Shown here one piece after another: positions 1 through 9,048 of a DNA stretch of 34,968 nucleotides (the first letter of the stretch is position 1; each line of letters begins with the position of its first letter). The notes below the pieces were generated by a model. It searched no databases. It had not been told where the DNA came from and saw only the letters and a program-made list of their open reading frames with translations. A program made the translations under genes and the position numbers. Source of the DNA: Oscillochloris sp. (GTDB lineage Bacteria; Chloroflexota; Chloroflexia; Chloroflexales; Chloroflexaceae); the NCBI GenBank assembly GCA_012032775.1, contig JAAUQO010000045.1:1-34968 (forward strand), in the 5' to 3' direction.

Positions 1-316
1 GTTAATACGACCGTGTGTACGAGCTGCGGTTTCAATTTTGTAACCCGACGGCAGCACGAATGCCGTTCGGCGCATTCATCGCATTCATGGCGCCCGACAC
101 ATCGGCAACAGTTATAACGAGTCCTCGCCGGGTTGTGCCGGCGGTTCTACGCCCGTTTCGGCGGTTCCTGGTTCTGGGTTCTCGGTTCTGGCAGGATTGC
201 TATAGTATGGCCGGGCCTCGGTACCAACGCACTATAGGTGATAGGAGTGCCATATTCTATACTTTGAGCGGAACTGCAGCGATCATTTCAGCTTTACATC
301 ATAAAAGGAATCTGCA
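1..316. other. Non-coding left flank, upstream of AAA ATPase gene
   Basis: I see no convincing gene here. Short open frames lack a ribosome binding site and family resemblance. A TATACT box at 258-263 could be a -10 for the downstream gene, but no good -35 lies 16-18 bases before it. A second TATAGT box at 201-206 is equally unsupported. An AAAGGAA ribosome binding site lies just before the ATG at 317. Confidence 0.4.
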
Positions 317-1933
317 ATGCGCTATTTGCTCGATCAGAAGTCGTATGAGGACATGCTTGCACGTTCGTCGCACCCCCGTGACTGTTATATTCGGAACCAG
401 GAGTATGGTCACCATATATACATCGACGGGGTGAAATACACGGTAGCGCGAGCGGTGTATGCCTGTATGAAAGAGGCACAGGCAAAAGAAGATATTGATG
501 CATTGCTGCATCTTCAAATGCATGTCCAGGATCTTGAACAACTGATCAACGAAGCGCGCAACCAGGGCACCAATATCGGCAATCTCAAGACACTCGGCGA
601 CCCGCCGCCCACCGACGAGGAAGCGCGACCGCACCTCAGCAACAGCTTTTTCCCCCAGGAACCAAGCACCATTGAAGAGACCGGCCTGAATCGCACATTC
701 CTCACCGAACATTTTCTCCGTATTCTCTACAACCGAGGTCGCGCGACGGGCCGTGAGATGGCCGATGCAATGACGCTGTTCTACTCGATTGTCGAGCAGA
801 TCATCACCGACCTGCGTAATATCGAACAGATCGACATTATCGGCCAACGCGGCTTCGGCGACGTAAATTACGAATATGTGCTTACCCCGCGCGGCATGGA
901 AGCGGCGGTAGCCGCACTCGGCAAAACCCAGTATGCCGGCCCGGCCCCGGTGACGATCCAGAAATGGATCGATTCGGTCAAGGCTCAGACAGTGAAGAAC
1001 GTGAAGGTCACGCGGCGCAACATCCGCGAGGCATTTGACGGCCTGGTGATCGATGAATCGATCCTGAATATGGTTGGCCCGGCGGTGAACAGCGGCTCGT
1101 CGGTGATGTTGTTCGGCTACCCCGGCAACGGCAAGACGACGATCGCCGAGCGGATCACGCACCTGATGGGCGATGACGTTTTTATTCCTTACACCGTTTA
1201 TGCCGATGGCGCCGTGATTAAGCTGTACGACGCGATTGTACATGAGCCGCCACGTAAACCAATGACCGACGAAGCCGGTTTCGACAAGCGCTGGATCCGC
1301 ATCAGCCGGCCGGTGGTCGTTGTCGGTGGTGAGTTGACCCTGGAGCAATTGAACCTGATCTACAACGAAACCTCGAAGATCTACGAGGCGCCGTTCCAGA
1401 TGAAGGCCAACTGCGGGATCTTCCTGATCGACGACTTCGGGCGCCAGCAGGTGCGGGTTTTTGATCTGCTCAACCGCTGGATCGTGCCGCTGGAGAAGCG
1501 CTACGATTATCTGAACACTGTTACCGGCCAGAAGATGCAGATTCCCTTCGACCAGTTGATTATGTTCAGCACCAACCTCGACCCGAAAGATCTCGGCGAC
1601 GACGCACTCTTGCGGCGGATCAAATTCAAGTTCGAGATCATCGACCCGACCGAGGATCAGTATCGCGAGATCTGGAAGATCATGTGTAAGGTGCGCAAAA
1701 TCTCCTATGATGAGCGCGGCGTCGATTATCTGATTAACAAATGGTACCGGCCGGACGATCGGCCCTTCCGGATGTGCCAACCGCGCGACATTATCGACCA
1801 GATGTTGTCGATCGCAAAGTACAACATGGAGACGCCGGCACTCTCGGCCGATCTGCTTGATGCCGCCTGCCTGACCTATTTCCCCAGCAAGGAGAAAAAG
1901 AACTTCGGCGCGAAGGTGCGCCTCGATCTGTAA
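317..1933 (+). CDS. AAA-type ATPase, 538 aa, function unknown
   Basis: A single AAA ATPase domain occupies the C-terminal half. Walker A is GYPGNGKTT at residues 267-275 and Walker B is GIFLIDDFG at 367-375. A sensor-1-like stretch (MFSTNLDP) and an arginine-containing LLRRIKFKF segment follow, as in MoxR or AAA_5-like ATPases. The first 200 or so residues hold no domain I can name; they may be a substrate or partner-binding region. There is no signal peptide or membrane segment, so it should be cytoplasmic. The start is supported by AAAGGAA seven bases upstream. The gene stands alone: the next gene on the strand is sdhC, 464 bases away behind its own promoter. The ATPase call is safe; the cellular role is not known to me. 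Confidence 0.88.
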   Translation: MRYLLDQKSYEDMLARSSHPRDCYIRNQEYGHHIYIDGVKYTVARAVYACMKEAQAKEDIDALLHLQMHVQDLEQLINEARNQGTNIGNLKTLGDPPPTDEEARPHLSNSFFPQEPSTIEETGLNRTFLTEHFLRILYNRGRATGREMADAMTLFYSIVEQIITDLRNIEQIDIIGQRGFGDVNYEYVLTPRGMEAAVAALGKTQYAGPAPVTIQKWIDSVKAQTVKNVKVTRRNIREAFDGLVIDESILNMVGPAVNSGSSVMLFGYPGNGKTTIAERITHLMGDDVFIPYTVYADGAVIKLYDAIVHEPPRKPMTDEAGFDKRWIRISRPVVVVGGELTLEQLNLIYNETSKIYEAPFQMKANCGIFLIDDFGRQQVRVFDLLNRWIVPLEKRYDYLNTVTGQKMQIPFDQLIMFSTNLDPKDLGDDALLRRIKFKFEIIDPTEDQYREIWKIMCKVRKISYDERGVDYLINKWYRPDDRPFRMCQPRDIIDQMLSIAKYNMETPALSADLLDAACLTYFPSKEKKNFGAKVRLDL

Positions 1934-1971
1934 TCCTTTGCGACGGAAGCAGAAGCGGGTGTTCGCGTTGT

Positions 1972-1991
1972 GGGCGGCTGTACAGCCGCCC
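1972..1991. repeat. Perfect 20-bp palindrome, likely terminator or REP-like element
   Basis: GGGCGGCTGTACAGCCGCCC is a perfect dyad 39 bases after the stop of the AAA gene. It has no T-run after it, so it is not a classical intrinsic terminator, although the following stretch is AT-rich. A related GGGCGGCC...GGCCGCCC hairpin follows tex at 11266-11287, which suggests a recurring gene-end element. Confidence 0.55.
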
Positions 1992-2225
1992 ATTCGTATT
2001 TTATAATCGCAGGCAATTTTACCGGTATTGCATCCGGCATCCTGCCGAATAAGAATCCATTATGGTTGCGCGACACTGCTTCACGACGTTTTTTTGTGAC
2101 CCTAGAGACAAGTTTGCTATGGAAACAAGATCTCAACGAACCGAGTTTCATATCCTTGAGATAGATTTGACCCATTCCAACGGGATAGATACAACTTTCA
2201 CAAAATCGCGGGGACTTCTTCAGGT

Positions 2226-2254
2226 TCGACAAGAGTTTTGCTTTGGGATATAAT
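2226..2254 (+). promoter_or_regulatory. Sigma70-type promoter for sdhCAB
   Basis: TCGACA (2226-2231, five of six consensus bases) is separated by exactly 17 bases from a perfect TATAAT (2249-2254). Transcription would start near 2261, giving a leader of about 137 bases before sdhC. The rest of the 1934-2397 intergenic region holds no gene I can support. Confidence 0.65.
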
Positions 2255-2397
2255 TCCCTTACAACCGCACGAAGATGAATACCACATAACCCTGCGAGAT
2301 ATTCAGGCTAGAAAGCACATAAAACCATGGCGCATGTAGTGTGCAGGGAATTCCTACAGCAACACTTCGCTTGCGTGTGCGCAGAAAGGAAGCGGCA

Positions 2398-3138
2398 ATG
2401 ACAGGGGTGCTGACGCTGTATCGGACATCGGTCGGCAAAAAGGTGATCATGGCGATCACCGGATTTGTCCTGGTTGGCTTTGTGGTCTTCCATATGTACG
2501 GCAACACCAAGATGTTCGCCGGCCCCGAGACTTTTAATGAGTATGCGAAAGGGCTGCGCGAGATCGGTTCACCGATCTTCGGTTATGAGCACCTGCTCTG
2601 GGTGGCCCGCGTGGTATTGCTGGGCAGTGTGCTCGGCCATATCTGGGCGGCAGTGGCACTGACACGCCAGAGCCAGAAGACGACATCGGGCTTTATGGCC
2701 AGTCGGGCGCGCCGCTATGGCGAAAAGAAGATGCAGACAACCAGCTACGCTGCGTACACAATGCGCTACGGCGGGGTGTTGATTTTCCTGTTTATCATCT
2801 ACCACATTCTGCACCTGACCTTCGGTGCCGTCGGCTATGCGGCGGGAACGTATTTGCACCCGGAAGGCATCGGCCACAGCCAGGAATTTTTTGTCTATAA
2901 CAATGTCGTCAACGGGTTTTTGAACCCATTTGTCTCGGGCTTCTACATTTTGACGATGATTTTTCTGGGGTTGCACCTGTTCCACGGTGTCTGGAGCATG
3001 TTCCAGACCCTGGGCCTGAACAATAAGAAGTATGAGCCCTTGTTGCGCGGGCTGGCAATTCTGATCGCCATAGTTGTGGTGATCGGCAATATTTCGTTCC
3101 CGCTGGCGGTGATGCTGGGCTACGTTGGGTTGGCCTGA
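2398..3138 (+). CDS. sdhC: Succinate dehydrogenase cytochrome b558 subunit
   Basis: This is the membrane anchor of succinate:quinone oxidoreductase, which passes electrons from SdhB to the quinone pool through haem b. The 246-residue protein is almost wholly hydrophobic, with about five membrane spans. It has several histidines in or beside spans (FHMYGN, EHLLW, GHIWAA, YHILHL, LHLFHG), as expected of the di-haem, single-polypeptide b558 family found in Bacteroidetes, Chloroflexi and Epsilonproteobacteria. The ATG at 2398 is preferred over an upstream in-frame start at 2341 because AGAAAGGA precedes it at normal spacing and the family begins with a short N-terminus. sdhA follows after 37 bases, so this is the first gene of sdhCAB. 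Confidence 0.93.
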   Translation: MTGVLTLYRTSVGKKVIMAITGFVLVGFVVFHMYGNTKMFAGPETFNEYAKGLREIGSPIFGYEHLLWVARVVLLGSVLGHIWAAVALTRQSQKTTSGFMASRARRYGEKKMQTTSYAAYTMRYGGVLIFLFIIYHILHLTFGAVGYAAGTYLHPEGIGHSQEFFVYNNVVNGFLNPFVSGFYILTMIFLGLHLFHGVWSMFQTLGLNNKKYEPLLRGLAILIAIVVVIGNISFPLAVMLGYVGLA

Positions 3139-3175
3139 CAGACGGCTCCCAGATGCGTTTTGAAGGAGTGTTTGC

Positions 3176-5149
3176 ATGAGCGACAGTACAAACGAAACGA
3201 CGGTGCGCACCGAGGTGCGCCAGGTCGAGTTCGTGAAGGGTCTGGACTCGAAGGCGCCCAGCGGGCCGATTGAGCAGCGCTGGGATAAGCATCGCTTCGA
3301 GATGAAACTGGTGAATCCGGCCAACCGCCGCCGCTATACGGTGATTGTGGTCGGCTCGGGATTGGCCGGCGGCGCCGCTGCGGCCACGCTCGGCGAGCAG
3401 GGCTATAACGTCAAGTGCTTCTGCTATCAGGATAGCCCGCGGCGTGCCCACTCGATCGCGGCGCAGGGCGGCATCAATGCGGCGAAGAACTATCGCAACG
3501 ACGGCGACAGCATTTTCCGGCTGTTCTACGATACGGTGAAGGGCGGCGATTTCCGCGCCCGCGAGAGCAATGTCTACCGGTTGGCCCAGGTGTCGGTGAA
3601 TATCATCGACCAGTGTGTGGCCCAGGGTGTACCCTTTGCCCGCGAATACGGCGGTATGCTCGATAATCGCTCGTTCGGCGGCGCGCAGGTGTCGCGTACG
3701 TTCTATGCCCGCGGCCAGACCGGCCAGCAACTGCTGCTCGGCGCCTATCAGGCGCTCTCACGTCAGATCGCGGCCGGCACGGTGCAGATGTATCCGCGCA
3801 CCGAGATGCTCGATCTGGTGGTGGTTGACGGCCGGGCGCGCGGGATTATCACCCGCGATATGACGACCGGCAAGATCGAGCGGCATGTGGCCGATGCGGT
3901 GGTGCTGGCGACCGGCGGTTACGGGAATGTGTTCTACCTGAGCACAAACGCCAAGGGCTGCAATACCACGGCGATCTGGCGCGCCCATCGCCGCGGCGCG
4001 TTCTTCGCTAATCCCTGCTTTACGCAGATCCACCCGACCTGTATCCCGGTGAGCGGCGATCATCAGAGCAAGCTCACGCTGATGTCGGAATCGCTGCGCA
4101 ACGACGGCCGGATCTGGGTGCCGAAGCAGGCCGGCGATAGCCGCCGCCCGCAAGATATCCCTGAGAGCGAGCGCGATTACTACCTGGAAGAGCGCTATCC
4201 CTCGTTCGGTAACCTGGTGCCGCGCGATGTGGCCTCGCGTAATGCCAAGCAGGTCTGTGATGATGGGCGCGGTGTTGGGCCGGGCGGCCTCGGCGTCTAT
4301 CTCGACTTCTCGGATGCGATTAAGCGCCTCGGGAAGAGCAAGATCGTCGAGCGCTACGGTAACCTGTTCGATATGTACGCCCAGATCACCGGCGAGAACC
4401 CCTATGAGACGCCGATGCGGATCTATCCGGCCATCCACTATACGATGGGCGGCCTCTGGGTTGACTATAACTTGCAGAGCACGATCCCGGGCCTGTTTGT
4501 GGCCGGCGAGGCGAACTTTTCGGATCACGGCGCGAACCGGCTCGGCGCCTCGGCGCTGATGCAGGGCCTGGCCGACGGCTATTTCGTGTTGCCCTACACG
4601 ATCGCGAACTTCCTGGCCCAGATTAAGCCCGATGGGATGACGACCGGGCGTTCGGAATTCGGCGAGTCTGAGTCGGAGGTGACTGGCCGGGTGCAGAAGT
4701 TACTCAGCATCAACGGCAAGCGCACTGTCGATTCGTTCCACCGCGAGTTGGGCAAGATCATGTGGGACGAGTGCGGCATGGGGCGTAATGATGCCGGCCT
4801 GCGGAAGGCGCTTGAGCGAATCCCCGAGTTGCACGAGGAGTTCTGGCAAAATGTACGTGTCCTCGGCGACAACGAAGAGATGAACCAGAGCCTGGAGAAG
4901 GCCGGTCGGGTGGCCGACTTCTTCGAACTGGCTGAGTTGATGTGTGTCGATGCGCTCAATCGCAGCGAAAGCTGCGGCGGCCACTTCCGTGAGGAAAGCC
5001 AGACCGAGGATGGCGAGGCACTACGCGACGACGAGAACTTCAGCTATGCGGCGGCATGGGAGTACAGCGGCAATACCTCGAAGCCCGAATTGCACAAAGA
5101 GCCGTTGGCCTTCGAGTATGTCAAGCCGTCTCAGCGCAGCTATAAGTAA
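3176..5149 (+). CDS. sdhA: Succinate dehydrogenase flavoprotein subunit
   Basis: This is the catalytic subunit that oxidises succinate to fumarate at a covalently bound FAD on the cytoplasmic face. The 657-residue protein shows the dinucleotide-binding motif [19 protein letters not shown] near residue 60. His92 in [10 protein letters not shown] is the expected covalent FAD attachment residue. A substrate-site stretch ([17 protein letters not shown]) and the C-terminal FAD motif [16 protein letters not shown] follow. Length and the GGINAAKNY variant fit the B-type enzymes that pair with a b558 anchor. AAGGAG precedes the ATG. It is co-directional with sdhC, but 165 bases containing hairpins separate it from sdhB, so relative subunit expression may be set at the RNA level. 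Confidence 0.96.
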   Translation: MSDSTNETTVRTEVRQVEFVKGLDSKAPSGPIEQRWDKHRFEMKLVNPANRRRYTVIVVGSGLAGGAAAATLGEQGYNVKCFCYQDSPRRAHSIAAQGGINAAKNYRNDGDSIFRLFYDTVKGGDFRARESNVYRLAQVSVNIIDQCVAQGVPFAREYGGMLDNRSFGGAQVSRTFYARGQTGQQLLLGAYQALSRQIAAGTVQMYPRTEMLDLVVVDGRARGIITRDMTTGKIERHVADAVVLATGGYGNVFYLSTNAKGCNTTAIWRAHRRGAFFANPCFTQIHPTCIPVSGDHQSKLTLMSESLRNDGRIWVPKQAGDSRRPQDIPESERDYYLEERYPSFGNLVPRDVASRNAKQVCDDGRGVGPGGLGVYLDFSDAIKRLGKSKIVERYGNLFDMYAQITGENPYETPMRIYPAIHYTMGGLWVDYNLQSTIPGLFVAGEANFSDHGANRLGASALMQGLADGYFVLPYTIANFLAQIKPDGMTTGRSEFGESESEVTGRVQKLLSINGKRTVDSFHRELGKIMWDECGMGRNDAGLRKALERIPELHEEFWQNVRVLGDNEEMNQSLEKAGRVADFFELAELMCVDALNRSESCGGHFREESQTEDGEALRDDENFSYAAAWEYSGNTSKPELHKEPLAFEYVKPSQRSYK

Positions 5150-5227
5150 CACGAGTTGAGCGGTGCTGTCACCGCGCCCTCGTGTGCCACGTTGCTAGCC
5201 TGCGGCAGCGCGGTAGCGAACCAGCGT

Positions 5228-5262
5228 GCGATGTTTCGGCGGTTGCGCCGCCGAAACATCGC
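5228..5262. repeat. Long perfect hairpin between sdhA and sdhB
   Basis: GCGATGTTTCGGCGG (5228-5242) and its exact complement (5248-5262) flank a five-base loop TTGCG, a 15-bp perfect stem. A shorter hairpin (GCGGTG, loop CTGT, CACCGC; 5160-5175) lies directly after the sdhA stop. Neither has a U-tract. They could protect the 3' end of sdhCA mRNA, cause partial termination, or be a REP-like insertion. Confidence 0.7.
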
Positions 5263-5314
5263 AAAATAGGCTGTTCCACCTTGCCAGAGGCCCCAAAAAG
5301 GAGCGATAGCGATA

Positions 5315-6103
5315 ATGAAACTCACCTTGAAGGTCTGGCGCCAGAAGAATGCCAGCACGCCCGGCGCGTTTAAAACCTACGAGGCGCCTCACGTTAGCCC
5401 GGATATGTCGTTTCTGGAGATGCTCGACGTGGTGAATGAGGAATTGATCCTCAAGAGCGAAGAGCCAATCGCCTTTGATCACGATTGCCGTGAGGGTATT
5501 TGCGGCATGTGCTCGCTGATGATCAACGGGGTTGCCCACGGCCCGAAGCAGGCGATCACGACCTGCCAGTTGCATATGCGCAGCTTCAAAGACGGCGACA
5601 CAATCACGATTGAGCCGTGGCGCGCGTTGCCGTTCCCGGTGATCAAGGATCTGGCGGTTGATCGCGCCGCATTCGACCGGATTATTCAAGTCGGCGGCTA
5701 TATCAGCGTCAGCACCGGCTCGGCCTCCGACGCCAATGGGTTGCCGGTTTCCAAGCCCGACGCCGACCGGGCGATGGATGCGGCGGCCTGTATCGGCTGC
5801 GGCGCATGTGTGGCCGCCTGCCCGAACGGCTCGTCAATGCTGTTTACCGCCGCAAAGGTGACGCATCTCGGCTATCTGCCGCAGGGCCAGACGGAGCGCT
5901 ATCAGCGGGCGGTCAATATGGTGGCGCAGCAGGATGTTGAGGGCTTCGGCAATTGCACGAACATCGGCGAGTGCGAGGCGGTCTGCCCGAAGGAGATCAC
6001 CCTCGATACAATCGCCCGCCTGAACCGCGACTTGATCACGGCCTCGCTCAAGGGGCTTGAGCCGAATACGATCACGCCGCCTATGGAAGTGAAGGCGAGT
6101 TAA
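5315..6103 (+). CDS. sdhB: Succinate dehydrogenase iron-sulfur subunit
   Basis: This subunit carries electrons from the SdhA flavin to the membrane haem. Its 262 residues contain the [2Fe-2S] plant-ferredoxin motif CREGICGMC with a later cysteine in TTCQL. Two further clusters follow: [13 protein letters not shown] and [15 protein letters not shown], which supply the ligands for the [4Fe-4S] and [3Fe-4S] centres. The start is fixed by AAAAAGGAG at 5295-5303. It is the last gene of sdhCAB and is followed by a convergent glycosyltransferase gene, with an inverted repeat at their junction. Confidence 0.96.
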   Translation: MKLTLKVWRQKNASTPGAFKTYEAPHVSPDMSFLEMLDVVNEELILKSEEPIAFDHDCREGICGMCSLMINGVAHGPKQAITTCQLHMRSFKDGDTITIEPWRALPFPVIKDLAVDRAAFDRIIQVGGYISVSTGSASDANGLPVSKPDADRAMDAAACIGCGACVAACPNGSSMLFTAAKVTHLGYLPQGQTERYQRAVNMVAQQDVEGFGNCTNIGECEAVCPKEITLDTIARLNRDLITASLKGLEPNTITPPMEVKAS

Positions 6104-6113
6104 GCGACCGGGA

Positions 6114-6163
6114 CGCGGTAGGGCGAAACATTCGCCGACAATGAATGCTTTGCTCCTACCGCG
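6114..6163. repeat. Inverted repeat between convergent sdhB and glycosyltransferase
   Basis: The left arm CGCGGTAGGGCGAAACATTC and a slightly imperfect right arm ending CTACCGCG (6143-6163) form a stem of about 19 bp with a short loop. The right arm contains the TAG stop of the minus-strand glycosyltransferase (6156-6158). It likely ends transcription from both sides. The core GTAGGGCGAA..ATTCGC recurs at 31062-31102, so it is a repeat family. Confidence 0.65.
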
Positions 6164-7307
6164 CCGCCCGTTCCAGTACCGCCAGGGTCTCCTCGGCCAC
6201 CAGACGATACGAGAATCGCGCCGCCTGAGCTAACCCTCGGCGGCGTAGATCTTCCCGTAGCCCATTGTCTTTGATCAGGCGTGAGAGTGCGGTCACCCAG
6301 GCTACAACGTCGTCGGGGGGGACACGCAGCGCCGCAGAGCCGACAACTTCGGGCAAACTGCTGGCATCACTAACGACAACCGGCGCGCCACAGGCCATCG
6401 CCTCCAACGGCGGCAGTCCAAATCCCTCGTAACGCGACGGAAAGGCGAAGATGGTGCAGGCCCGGTAGAGCAGCGGGCCATCCTCCAGCGGCACATCGAT
6501 CCGGCGTACTGTGCCGTCCAATCCCAATTCGGCGATCTGTGCATCCAGGTCGGGGAAGAGCTGGCTGTTACGGCCCAGGGCGCGTCCGGCAATCGCCAGT
6601 GTGATCTGCGAACCGCGTGAACGAAGTAATCCAAAGGCCCGCACCAGGGTCGCGACGTTCTTCCGGGCGTCCAATCCGCCGACATAGTAGATGAATTTAC
6701 CATTCAAGCCGTAGCGCTGCGCCACTTCGGCCTGGGCCTGGTCGCCGTCGCCGGGAGTGTACTGATCGCCGGCCGCAAGCAACACCGCCGTAACTTTTTC
6801 CGACGGTAGTTTGAGCCGGGCCAGAATGTCGATGCGGCTGCGCTGCGAGAAGGTAAGTACGGCTGCACTGCCATGTACCGTCCTGGTGACAAGGCGCATG
6901 TAGGCCTGAACATGCCGACCGCCGCGATATTCGGGCAGTAACAGCGGAATGATATCGCCGACGGTGGTGACGAACGGCAACTGTGATCGCAGCGGCGGCG
7001 CGAAGTAGGGCACGAACAAAACCGCCGGCCCCAGATGGCGCGCAAGACGAGCGGCGACCCGTGGGAAGGCCCATTGCTCGAAGTAGACTTTGGCCAGGTT
7101 GCGATTGATCTGATCGAATGGCGTGCGCACCCCAATCCCGGCGACGCCATCGGGCAAGGGCGGGCCGGGTTCACTGTAGGCCGGGCGGATCAGCATGTAA
7201 CGGTGTTGCGGCGCAATCCGGGTTAACCAGCGCAGCAGGCCATGAAGGTACTGACCGCTGCCGACATTCGGTTCGGCCCAAAAACTGCCGTTGATCAAGA
7301 TCTGCAC
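6156..7307 (-). CDS. GT4-type glycosyltransferase (GT-B fold), 383 aa
   Basis: It transfers a sugar from a nucleotide-sugar donor; the acceptor cannot be told from sequence. The N-terminus (MQILINGSFWAEPNVGSGQYLHGLL) is typical of group 1 transferases that bind the acceptor. The C-terminal half has the donor-binding pattern YYVGGLDARKN and the EX7E motif in EGFGLPPLEAMACGAPVV. No membrane segment is evident, so it is cytoplasmic or peripheral, probably in polysaccharide or glycolipid assembly. Translation starts at GTG 7307, with GGAGG eight bases before it. It diverges from a GT-C membrane glycosyltransferase 178 bases away, so the two may serve one glycan pathway; that link is inference. 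Confidence 0.88.
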   Translation of the reverse strand: MQILINGSFWAEPNVGSGQYLHGLLRWLTRIAPQHRYMLIRPAYSEPGPPLPDGVAGIGVRTPFDQINRNLAKVYFEQWAFPRVAARLARHLGPAVLFVPYFAPPLRSQLPFVTTVGDIIPLLLPEYRGGRHVQAYMRLVTRTVHGSAAVLTFSQRSRIDILARLKLPSEKVTAVLLAAGDQYTPGDGDQAQAEVAQRYGLNGKFIYYVGGLDARKNVATLVRAFGLLRSRGSQITLAIAGRALGRNSQLFPDLDAQIAELGLDGTVRRIDVPLEDGPLLYRACTIFAFPSRYEGFGLPPLEAMACGAPVVVSDASSLPEVVGSAALRVPPDDVVAWVTALSRLIKDNGLREDLRRRGLAQAARFSYRLVAEETLAVLERAAR

Positions 7308-7484
7308 GGATGCGATCCTCCGTCACAAGGGCCTTCGATGCTCTGTATAGTACCACGCAGCGACGAGGTAGCTTGCATCATTCGTGAATCTCGTAACACC
7401 TGATGCCTATACTTGTTGGCGGCAAAGCCGATCGTTTCGTTGCGTTTGAGCGGCTTCGCCAGCCAGATGCAAAGAAAAGGTGCT

Positions 7485-8654
7485 ATGCAATCAACTACTC
7501 CATCGACAACGCAGCAATGGGCCGGCATAAGGATGCAGGCGCTGGTCGCAATTATCTTCTTTGCGGGCGCAAGCTATATGATCGGTTATTTGCTGTTCTA
7601 CTCCGTATTCCCGGCCGACGACGCCTATATTCATATGCGGATTGCAAAGCATATGGCTCTGTATGGGCAGCCGTACTTCAATCTCGATCAGCAGGTGGCG
7701 AGTAGTAGTTCGCCGCTCTGGTTGCTGTTGCTGAGCACACTCTTTATGCTTGGCGGTGCGAATCCGCTCCTGCTTCCTCCCCTTAGTATTGTGATCACTC
7801 TGGCACTGTTTGCCGTTCTCAGCATGGTTTTCAGCCGCTATGCGCACCCGGCCGGCGCTACTGCCGGCGCAGCCCTGGCCATGATCCTTGGGCCACTGGC
7901 AACCGCCGCACTGCAAATGGAGACGCCGCTGGCCCTTTTGCTCTGGGCGCTTTCGCTTCTGCTCCTCGATCGAAAACGGTTTCCGGCGGCCGGGGTATGT
8001 GCGGCACTGGCTGCATGCACCCGCTATGAAATGGGCCTCTGGCTGATTCTGGCCGGGCTGGCTGTGCCTGGGTTGCACGAACGAATCCGCTTTGGGTTCG
8101 GGGCGGCACCGGTAATGGCGGCACTGGCCGGGTTTAATCTGTACTACTTCGGCTCGCTGCTGCCGAATACCATCCGCGCCAAATCGATTATTTACGAATT
8201 GCAATTCTCCGAATCGGTCGCCGGAACGGGATTTTTGTTCGGCCCGTGGTTGTTTGTGGGGCTGCTGGCGATTGGGTTCGGGCTCGCAATCGGCCTGATC
8301 CGTGATCACACCCGGCGTTTTACCGGGGTCGGATTGTTGTTCGGTATCCTGCTTCTGGCTCTCTACACCGGTCGCAACACCTTTCTGTTTCCGTGGTACA
8401 TACCGCTGTTTTATCTGCCGATCATGGCCGGGATTTTTGGCGTGCTGGCCGCCAGCGCGCGGCGGCAGCAATTGATTGCGCTGCTTGTTGCTATCCTGCT
8501 GCTTTGGCATCCAAACTCTCTGATGCTGAATGAAGCGACCGGAGTGCTGACCGGTAATCGCATGGGATTTCGTGAGGCGGCGCCGGGTTACGTGTCCATC
8601 GCTACCTTGAAATCGGAGCAGTGCTGTATCGCGATTATCCCCACGCATCTTTGA
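7485..8654 (+). CDS. GT-C type membrane glycosyltransferase, 5' part of frameshifted gene
   Basis: This is a polytopic membrane protein with roughly eight to ten hydrophobic spans. An Asp-Asp pair in the first extracytoplasmic loop (FPADDAYIHMRIAKHMA) is the hallmark of GT-C enzymes that use polyprenyl-phosphate sugars. The frame ends at 8654 with an unnatural tail (SEQCCIAIIPTHL), while the next frame continues the family sequence as GAVLYRDYPHASLMTSEVGG. The break lies at GG 8615-8616 and equals one lost base. The ATG at 7485 is chosen because AAAAGG precedes it; in-frame ATGs at 7413 and 7467 lack a site. The restored protein would be about 515 residues. The acceptor is unknown. Confidence 0.75.
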   Translation: MQSTTPSTTQQWAGIRMQALVAIIFFAGASYMIGYLLFYSVFPADDAYIHMRIAKHMALYGQPYFNLDQQVASSSSPLWLLLLSTLFMLGGANPLLLPPLSIVITLALFAVLSMVFSRYAHPAGATAGAALAMILGPLATAALQMETPLALLLWALSLLLLDRKRFPAAGVCAALAACTRYEMGLWLILAGLAVPGLHERIRFGFGAAPVMAALAGFNLYYFGSLLPNTIRAKSIIYELQFSESVAGTGFLFGPWLFVGLLAIGFGLAIGLIRDHTRRFTGVGLLFGILLLALYTGRNTFLFPWYIPLFYLPIMAGIFGVLAASARRQQLIALLVAILLLWHPNSLMLNEATGVLTGNRMGFREAAPGYVSIATLKSEQCCIAIIPTHL

Positions 8655-9031
8655 TGACTTCGGAAGTTGGTGGATTGGGTTGGGCATTCGAGGGCCGCAT
8701 TCTCGATGCGGTCGGGCTGATTTCGCCGGAGTTTTTGCGCTATCATCCACTCCCCATTCCTGAAGCACGGATCGGCGGCTCGACAGGGGCAATTCCGGTA
8801 GCCGCAGTGGTAGAATCCGCACCGGATCTGCTGGTTTCGATCGAAGTATTTTCCGAGGCCGTCCGGCGTGCGATGGCGAACGGACAACTCGACGACTACA
8901 CATTGTTGCAGCGTGAGCCGGTGCTTTCCGACCGGATCGTACCGAATGTGACCCACTATCGGCTCTGGAATTCACGCTATACTGAAGTGTACATCCACGA
9001 GCGACTGCGCAACGGCCACAGCACGCCCTAA
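8615..9031 (+). pseudogene. GT-C glycosyltransferase, 3' part after frameshift
   Basis: This is the continuation of the gene at 7485 in the -1 frame: the soluble C-terminal domain. It reads GAVLYRDYPHASLMTSEVGG and then GRILDAVGLISPE, a pattern often seen after the last membrane span in Chloroflexi GT-C proteins. It has no start signal of its own, so alone it would not be translated. It ends 17 bases before tex. Whether the gene is really broken or one G was lost in sequencing cannot be decided here. Confidence 0.7.
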
Positions 9032-9048
9032 TCACGGAATCCTCTATA

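Noticed and set aside
299..1993. 564-codon open frame on the minus strand opposite the AAA ATPase
   Set aside because: It mirrors the real gene in GC-rich codons, has no family resemblance or ribosome binding site, and the plus-strand gene has Walker motifs.
1970..2253. Short frames of 60-118 codons in the sdhC upstream region
   Set aside because: No ribosome binding sites, they overlap the palindrome or the promoter, and the products resemble nothing.
7340..7352. TATAGT box in the divergent region between the two glycosyltransferases
   Set aside because: No acceptable -35 at 16-18 bases, so not listed as a promoter.
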